NCBI RefSeq assembly: GCF_949987515.2
Contig: NC_082683.1
Coordinates: forward strand, 101,295,918 to 101,359,917
Source of the DNA: Delphinus delphis
Lineage: Eukaryota > Chordata > Mammalia > Artiodactyla > Delphinidae
Length of the DNA stretch: 64,000 bases
Reading direction: 5' to 3'
The position numbers and the translations under genes were made by a program. Below the pieces are notes generated by a model. It was not told where the DNA came from and ran no database searches. It was given only the letters and a program-made list of their open reading frames with translations. Every line of letters starts with the position of its first letter. The first letter of the stretch is position 1. Of this stretch, positions 57,315 to 64,000 are shown one piece after another.

Positions 57315-58970
57315 AAAGCATAAATTTATGCAATCTATTCAGTTGATCAGAGGCCTTTCTCACTTAACTCCTGTTTTTCAGGTGTATTCAGAATTCTTGA
57401 GGCTGGATAAGTGACTTCGTAAAAAGTGTGCCGATTTAGCATTTTATATATTCTTTTGTTGTTAACTATCTTTATGTGCACATGTCATAACTTGCCAATT
57501 AGATTACTTTCCAATTAGATTATTTCCTGATTAGATTATTAATTTCCCAGGACAAGTGGTATTTTATAGCCATTCATTCATTTGCTAAGTGGTTTTCAAA
57601 ATGGCTACTATGTGGAAAGACCTGTGATAGAAAAGAGATAAAGATTTAGCATTTACACATTATTGAGGAGACAAAATAACCAATACACGGTAGAAGGTGA
57701 ACATAAAAATCCAGAGAATTCAAATGAGGAGAAGAGAATGTTTTCTCGTTGGGAGAACTGGAGAAGGCTTTATAGAGACAGCATTTGTGTTGGACCTTGG
57801 TAGCAGGAAGAACTTTAGTGGGTAGCATTTCAGGGTTTGGGAAATCTGCAAGAATGGGCAGGAAGGGAGAGAGATATAGGCATGAATTTGTGGAATTACA
57901 GTCACGCTGTTGTCTTGAGAGCACCCAGTACATAGTACCCCCTTTCCCCAACTGACTTTGGCACAAATGATAAGACCAAGGAGTGGCAGATGGAGCCCCC
58001 AATATTACCCTTTTTACTGATTAAGGTTAAGCCAGAGTCTAGGCAAGAGTTTGGTAAGCCTGCTAACCGAACCCTAGGTTAAGGCTGACCCACTTTGTGA
58101 CAGGTAACGGGAGCCGGGTTATACCATCATTCAGTTCCTGAGAAGTTTTCCAACTCATCTTTTAAACTCGAATACTTGAGATTGTCGGATAAAAACAAAC
58201 AGTAGATGGCATTTAAAGTAGATGGAATTGATTATCTTAAAAAAAGGGTTTATTTTGCACTACCTCTCTTTCCCACAAAAGCACCACATGGTAAGGTAGA
58301 CATAATACACTAATGGGTACTAAGATCACTTTTCATGGAAATCCACTGAGGATCTATAGATCTCATGGGAGCTATTCAGTAATATCATAACTACAATTGG
58401 AAAACCCTGGCCTGTTATAACTTTGAAGGGTCTACACTTTAAAGATGAAAGAGACATGTTTTTATAAAACTCTACATTTCTGCACCCGAGCACTGATTCA
58501 GGTGGACAGACAATGGGCTTTAACCTTAGGAAGCTGGCTGCCCTCAGGAGACAGGTAAGAGGCTGGCGAGGGGGAGGGTCAGACGCCTTACACGGCCAAG
58601 AGTGAGCAGTAAGCCTGGTGGCCAGATGGGGCTGCATGAAGATCACCTACATTGAACATATAATGTCCTCAAGAAATAATATATATGGGAGAGAGAATGG
58701 GGACTAGGGAGGATGGGGAAGAGGGGGTGAGGGAAGAGTGAGGGCTTTGGGGGCAAAACTTCCGTAACTAAGGCTAGTTCAGTGTGGGTATGTTTCCCCA
58801 CCCCACTGCCCACACTACTTCATTATACACCACCTCTACTGGGCAGCGCTGCCATGTAAGCTGCTTTGGGTCCCAGCCAGACTCCAGACTCTCCACATGG
58901 ACCCCTAACCCTATTCACCCACACCAGACAACGAAGTAAGAAGAGTGTAAATATTCATATGAATAGTTGG
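57315..58970. other. Unique DNA, part possibly an ancient repeat
   Basis: 57600-57900 has phrases such as 'gagaactggagaaggcttta' and 'ggaccttggtagcaggaaga' that recall the unassigned old family at 6800-7150. A purine-rich stretch lies at 58681-58745. No gene was recognised. Confidence 0.35.
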
Positions 58971-58974
58971 CAAC

Positions 58975-59155
58975 TGTTCAGTGTCTACTGGGCACCAGCC
59001 ACTTTTCATAATCCTCACCACTGTCCTGCAAAGGCTGGCTTTATCTTCCTCTCTGCTTTTCAGACAGGGAAACAAAGACTTAGAAGCAGACCTGGTTGAA
59101 TCAGGATTGGAACCTGGGGCTGCCTGCCTTCAGGGGTGTGCTCTTCCAGTAGCTT
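58975..59155 (-). mobile_element. MIR SINE
   Basis: 'cttttcagacagggaaacaa' and 'ttgaatcaggattggaacct' match the reverse complement of MIR. Confidence 0.7.
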
Positions 59156-59279
59156 GTAGGATACTGGGGTTGGGGGGCAGTGACCACGCTGTTAAAGGGA
59201 GGAGGAGGGGTAGGGTCAGCTTTGGGGGCCTATAGGGGGTCTGGGTGTGCATGGTTACATGTGGGGTCATTTCCTGAGC

Positions 59280-59365
59280 TGCATGTGAGTTTAAGTGTGT
59301 GTATGTGGGTTGAGGTATGGGTATATATGGACATTTGTGGGCTGGTTCTTGGAATATGTGTATTT

Positions 59366-59415
<50 letters not shown>

Positions 59416-59700
59416 GGGGTTAGTCCCTGGGCTGCTGGGCAACTGTGTTTTGGGGCTCCATTGGGGGCAGACAGGCTTGAATTTTGTGCATGATTGTGAG
59501 TCTGTGTGTGCATGAGTGTGTAAGTTTGAGCGTGCAAGTATGTTGGGGTGCTGGGGGGGGTTAATCCCTGACCATGTGTTTGTGATGTGTGGATGTGTGT
59601 GTGTGTGTGTGTGGTCAGCCCCTAGGGTCTGTGTGGGTACGAGTGTGCCTGAATGGGTGTGTGAGTCGGTGTGTGTGTTTGAGTGTGTGTGCGTGTGTGT
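59280..59700. repeat. GT-rich block with several (GT)n runs, upstream of CpG island
   Basis: A pure GT run of about 19 units lies at 59375-59413. Shorter runs lie at 59593-59613 and 59665-59700, with GT-rich sequence between. The block ends exactly where the CpG island begins. Open frames through it are low complexity. Confidence 0.92.
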
Positions 59701-60915
59701 CCGGGGCGCGTTGAGCCTGGGGGTTGGGGGGAGACGCCGGCGGGCCCCGCCCTGCGCTGCAGGTGGGCCGGGCCCTCGGCTGGGCCGGCCGCGCTCGCTG
59801 CTCTTGGCTCGCGGCCGCGCCGGGCTCGCAGGGCTGGGCTCGGGCTGCGGGGCGGCGCCGGGACAGGAAGCGGAAAGCAGCAGTGCAGCGGCGGCGGCGG
59901 CGGGGCTCTGCCTCTACAGGAGCCCAGTGCAGGCCGCAGAGTCGGGGCCGCTGCGAGCCGAGACCGCGGGCCGCGGAGCCCGCACGGCCGGCGCGGAGGT
60001 GAGTCCCGCCGCAGGCCGGGCGCGGCGGGGCGGCGGGCGCGGGGTGCAGACCTCCCGCGGGGAGACGCCCCCACCCGGACCCGCGACCCCGCGAGCCCCT
60101 GGGTCCTCCTCCCGCAGCCCCACCCCGGACTCAGACCCCGGTTCACTGCCCTTCTCCCGCCTCTGGCCGGGAGCCTCCTTCCCTCCCGCGGTCCATAGCC
60201 CGAGCCGTGCTTCCCGGGACCCCACTCCTCTCCCATCCCCGCGAGGTGCGCCCCTCCCGCCCCGGGGCCGCACTCCCCGCGCACCCCACTTCCTCGGTCC
60301 GGGCATTTCCTCCCCACGCCTCGGACGCTCGCTGCTACCGTGGCTGCACTTTGGGGTGCGCGCCCCGGCCGGCAGGGAGTGGCCGAGCGTTCCTGCAGGC
60401 ACCCGCGCTGAGGCACCGGCCCTGCGGGGCTGGGGCCGGACCGCCCTGCGCACCCCGGGAGCCGGGCGAGCTCCGTGGTTCCCACCCCGCCGTGGGGCTC
60501 GACCCGGGAACAGCCCGCGCCCGGGGACCCGCCCGACCCTGGGCCAGAAACCGGCACAGAGCTGGCCTGTGTTCCCACCTCGCTTACAGAAGGGAGCTGG
60601 CCCTGGAGGCGGGCGGGGGGCGAGTCCGGTTGCGCATCGGAGAGCGCAACAGGCAGGTAGGAGTTTACTTTCAAAAACGCCGGGGTGGAGCAGCAGGCGT
60701 CCGGCTAGTCTCTGCCCGAGGCGTCCCGGTTGGAGGCAATCTCACCGCCTCGGGGCAGCCTTCGCCGCGGGCAGGACCTCATTTCCTCCTGCAGGCTTTA
60801 AACTGCCCCAAGCAAACGTGTCCGGGGAAGTGTGAAGCTTTATAAAAATTTAAACGCGTCGGTGGCGGAGGCAGGAGTGGGGCGGAGCCGCGGCCTGGCG
60901 GCCCGGAGATGAGCT
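59701..60915 (+). promoter_or_regulatory. CpG island, probable promoter of an unidentified plus-strand gene
   Basis: CpG dinucleotides are very dense throughout, with GC content visibly far above the rest of the window. GC boxes and an ETS-like 'acaggaagcgg' (59860-59870) are present. CpG is depleted elsewhere in this genome, so retention here indicates an unmethylated germline promoter. The best splice-donor sequence in the island is on the plus strand (59998/59999), which suggests transcription to the right. Long frames here (439 codons plus, 350 minus) are overlapping and biased by base composition. I could not identify the gene, whose coding exons would lie beyond 64000. Confidence 0.85.
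59850..59998 (+). other. Candidate first exon (5'UTR) ending at a consensus splice donor
   Basis: The sequence ends 'ggcgcggag' followed by 'gtgagt' (59999-60004), a full-consensus donor. A (CGG)n-like stretch, 'gcggcggcggcggcgggg' (59888-59905), lies inside, as often seen in 5'UTRs. The start at 59850 is a guess. A coding role is not supported, because no clear initiator context and signal-like product are seen. Confidence 0.5.
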
Positions 60916-60969
60916 AGTGAGACTTGGAGCCGAGAAACCTGTGGCTCAGTTTTCACAGCTTCAAACCAG
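60841..60969 (+). promoter_or_regulatory. TATA-like box and possible alternative first exon
   Basis: 'tataaaaat' (60841-60849) lies at the right shoulder of the island. It is followed by a GC box ('ggggcggagc', 60879-60888) and then about 100 bases that end 'aaaccag' before 'gtataa' (60970-60975), a weak donor. This could be a second promoter and exon of the same gene, or chance. Confidence 0.35.
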
Positions 60970-60975
60970 GTATAA

Positions 60976-62090
60976 AGCCCACCCCGCGAAGGTGTTGTGA
61001 GCTCGTTTAGCCGCTTGTTAAGAGATGTTAGAGCTCTTTATTATGATGATTTTGTGGCTGGCACGTGCATTTTGTTAAACCCCTTTTGGGGGGCTGTGAT
61101 TGGAAATACATGTATTTTTAGACATCTATTCCAAAAGCTAGCGAGCTGTAAAGAATCTGGCATTTTCACTGATGTGTTTATAAATTTTACAGGGTTGCTG
61201 GAAAAATATTATAACTTGTGTCACCAATCAACAATGCTAATTAGCGTTCTCCTTCCAGTGGGTGGGTTGTTTGATTACACAGCTCCTAGGCTCTTTAAGT
61301 GAGATGGCAGAAACTGTCTGAATCCAGGGAGATGTAATTAGTCATTTTATGTAACCACTAATTAGAGTTTTTAGAGTTGGATTAAATCAATGTGATATAG
61401 TTGGGGTTTGATTTCTGGGAGGAAACTGTTTATTCTCCAGTTCAAGTAAATAACACTCTTCACCTCTCCATAAGCATTTAGCATTCCCAGACTTTGGTGT
61501 CTCTCAATATAATTACTGAAACAGCTAGGGTGAAATTTTCACTGTTACAGTGTTGGCAGCGTGACTTGGTTGCAACTTAATTTGTAAGTAAAATGGGAGA
61601 ATTTTGAGAACGGCATGTTTGTAAGGACTGCTTGCCAGGCAATACATTTTCATTGCCTTGTGTACTTGAGCAAAAGGATGAAACCGTAAAGGAAGGTTTC
61701 CTGACCAAGAAGCAATGCCAGGTCACCCTGGTCCACTGGAGAATAAACAGATGTTGAGTGAGGAAGGTATTCTCCCCTCCAGCCCCCAACGCACACAAAC
61801 ACACACCCTGTTTGCTATCCCAGACCTCAGCAGCATTTGGGTTGAGTGGGCACTTATCACATTGTATTTTAATAGGCAGGTTCTACCTTTAAGCTGTGAG
61901 CTCCTTGGAGTTAGAACTATTTCAGATTCATTTCTTTTCTTTTGGACTCCCCACAATGCTTGGGACACTGAACCTGTGAGTAGGAGTTGAAATTGCAGAA
62001 TTCTTTGTGGGTTCTGTGTGGTTTGGGACAATTTGTGATGGTTGCCTCCCCTCCTCCCTGTAAATAAACGAGTTTGGTAATTGCTACATT
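60976..62090. other. AT-rich island flank with homeobox-type motifs
   Basis: Composition changes abruptly from GC- to AT-rich. Three TAATTAG motifs (61238, 61335, 61359) lie within 130 bases. A 101-codon frame (60997-61302) has no recognised domain. The region looks repeat-free, which is compatible with an intronic conserved non-coding element. Confidence 0.4.
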
Positions 62091-62094
62091 GTTA

Positions 62095-62340
62095 TATAGT
62101 TTCCATAGTCACGAGCACAGGTTCTGGAATTAGACTCTCAGAGTTCAAGGCCCAGCTCCAGCACTTACCAGGTTTGCCACCTTGGTTTTCTTAACTGTAG
62201 CATGAAATTCATATTTTTTCTCCCATATAAGGCGTGTTCTGAGGATTAAGTGAGATATTATATGCAAATGACTTAAAACAGTTCCTAATACATATGAAGC
62301 ACTCGATTAACTGTGAGCCATTAGATTATTATGGTCCTTC
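62095..62340 (+). mobile_element. MIR SINE
   Basis: 'gcacaggttctggaattaga', 'ccagctccagcacttaccag' and 'gaggattaagtgagatatta' match MIR. Confidence 0.82.
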
Positions 62341-62344
62341 TCTC

Positions 62345-63270
62345 TCTATAAAGTGAACTAGCTGTGGCTAGGGGACTAGCTGTGTATGGGCATCGTGCTG
62401 TGCCATTTTCCAGAAGGTGGACGAGGCAGGATTAGGTGGACGTGGGGTTGGACCATGTTTCTAGTAGTGGCTTTGGTCTCACCTGAAGCCTGATGAAAAG
62501 GTGCATGTATGTTCAGCTGAGGTCTGTCTCCATTGGTGTCCTTCTGAATACCACTTTATTGGACAGCAGTCATTGGACCCTGCATCATGGAATTTACAGG
62601 GGAGGTAGTATTTTCGAAATTACTTTTCCGAAGCTTAAAAATCTGGCAGGGGACAAGGGGCGGGGGTCACTTGAGAACAAATATACATCATAAGAACTCC
62701 AGACACATTAACCATTCACAGCTTTTGGAAATCTATACCCAGCTGTTAAGGGTGTTTCAGAGGTAATTGATGACTGGAACCAAGAGGAGATATTCTGGGA
62801 AGGTGAGTTGAAATCATTGGTAAAATGAGGTTGACATTTTCTTTTCTTGTGAATAGTGGCCCGGAATCACTCATTTAGAAGGGCACTGTTGAAAGAATCA
62901 CTGGGTTTGTTGCAAATGCCACAATCCTTCTGATCCCCACATCAGTGGCCTGGATGATGTGTTATGGTTTATAGACCACAAGTTCAGCAAAATACTTCTT
63001 CCCATCCTCCCTTACAGCCCTGAGGTCCTCCAGATAAACCCAATAAAACACACAGAGCTTTCTCTGATACTCACTTCTAACCTGGGGACGGTAAAAGAAG
63101 GCCTGCAAGGAAACGAATGGAAATCAATAAATTAGTTAACTATAGCTAATGGGATTCATTAAAGTAGACTCACATAGACCCAAAAAAGTACATAAGTTTA
63201 ATGAAAATGATACATAAGTCATGTGCCTTACAAAGGTATTCTTTCCAATGGAAGGAATTTAACTTTACTA
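62345..63270. other. Unique DNA, probably intronic, nothing recognised
   Basis: No repeat or exon was recognised. If the CpG island is a promoter, this lies in the first intron. Confidence 0.4.
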
Positions 63271-63274
63271 AGTA

Positions 63275-63515
63275 GTAATAATGCTTACCGTGTGCTAGGC
63301 ATTAGTCTGAATGATTATGAATGATCTCATTTAACCCACCTTGAGCCTATAAGGTAAGTAAAATATAATTCTGTTGTTATAATTAGGGAAACAGGCACAG
63401 AAGGGTTAAGTAATTAATCTGAGGTCACACAGCTGATAAGTAGCAGAGCCAGGATTTGAACAGTGACAATCTAACTTCAAAACCTGTGCTCATTGCTTGT
63501 CCCCTGTAGAAGAAA
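63275..63515 (-). mobile_element. MIR SINE
   Basis: 'tgcttaccgtgtgctaggca', 'tctgaggtcacacagctgat' and 'cagagccaggatttgaacag' match the reverse complement of MIR, nearly full length. Confidence 0.87.
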
Positions 63516-64000
63516 AGTTGACTAAACAAAATTATCTAAATTATCCTTTTCCCCTTGAGTGCCACGTAATTAATAAACGGGTACCTTGAGAAAAATGTTA
63601 GCTTGAAAACAATAAAAATAATGAATGGTGTAAACCCTTTAGAATTATATATATGATAAAAATCAAATATGCAAAGTGATGTGCTCAGTATATATAAACA
63701 CAGTTGCTTCCCTTGGAAGTATATCCACTGCAGAAGGAGTAGAATGGCTCTTTAAATTCAGCGTGTGTCTCTGTACCCCTTGCAAGGTAACTTTCTACCC
63801 TCCAACCCAAGTTCACTTAATAGCTCTAGGCAGAGCTGTTGACATTTTTATAATTTCCTTTTCTGAGAAGGTTAGCTTACGTTTACCACTGTCATTACCA
63901 TAACATATTATTTCCCTCATATGATTTTCTGAACACTGTGTTTTCCTTTCAAGTAGGAGTCAGGTATATTTTGTGAGTGATTGTGACTTTAGGGGCGGAT
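63516..64000. other. AT-rich unique DNA to window end
   Basis: Nothing recognised. A 75-codon frame (63676-63903) has no known motif. Confidence 0.4.

Noticed and set aside
59622..60674. 350-codon minus-strand open frame
   Set aside because: Same island, composition-driven. Its terminal part translates the GT repeat into threonine/histidine runs.
59516..60835. 439-codon plus-strand open frame across the CpG island
   Set aside because: It starts in (GT)n repeat, runs through GC-rich island sequence and a consensus splice donor, overlaps a 350-codon minus frame, and shows no domain. Stop codons are rare in such composition.

Overview
The window is nuclear DNA from a placental mammal, almost certainly a cetacean or a close relative such as hippopotamus. 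The main evidence is 16 copies of tRNA-Glu-derived CHR-type SINEs, in short (about 210 bp), long (about 340 bp) and one very short form. L1 3' ends of the kind found in cetartiodactyls point the same way. I recognised no ruminant BovB or Bov-A repeats. L2, MIR, MER5 and MaLR/ERV-L relics are the background expected in any eutherian. I found no bacterial-type operons, CRISPR arrays or functional tRNA genes.

Layout. 1-2.5 kb: a long CHR SINE in an L1 ORF2/3'UTR fragment. 2.5-24 kb: mostly unique DNA with ancient repeats, L1 3' ends, a class II (ERVK-like) solo LTR at 11.4-11.9 kb, an L2 remnant at 16.2-17.4 kb and several SINEs. 24.3-30.5 kb: two diverged direct copies (A and B) of one segment of about 1.5 kb, each later broken by different insertions. 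32-35 kb: GC-richer DNA with a GT tract, a C-rich minisatellite and a young SINE. 35.7-37.7 kb: a rearranged ERV-L relic on the minus strand with integrase-end and dUTPase-like remnants between LTR pieces. 38-44 kb: L1M fragments, a SINE and a long L2. 45.6-50.6 kb: SINEs, an old L1, and a roughly 1 kb inverted repeat made of two L1 5' regions head to head. 50.8-51.65 kb: an RPSA (ribosomal protein SA) processed pseudogene. 53.6-55.9 kb: an L2/MIR relic hit by two SINEs.

The only likely functional gene element is a dense CpG island at about 59.7-60.9 kb. It contains a strong splice-donor sequence and probably marks the 5' end of a plus-strand gene that continues beyond the right edge. A TATA-like box and two weaker donor candidates lie in or just after it, and an AT-rich flank has three TAATTAG motifs. 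I could not identify the gene. No protein-coding exon could be supported anywhere. Nearly all long open frames lie in L1, SINE, LTR, low-complexity or GC-island sequence. Repeat family names come from memory of consensus sequences, not from a database search, and edges are accurate to about 10-30 bases unless target-site duplications are given.
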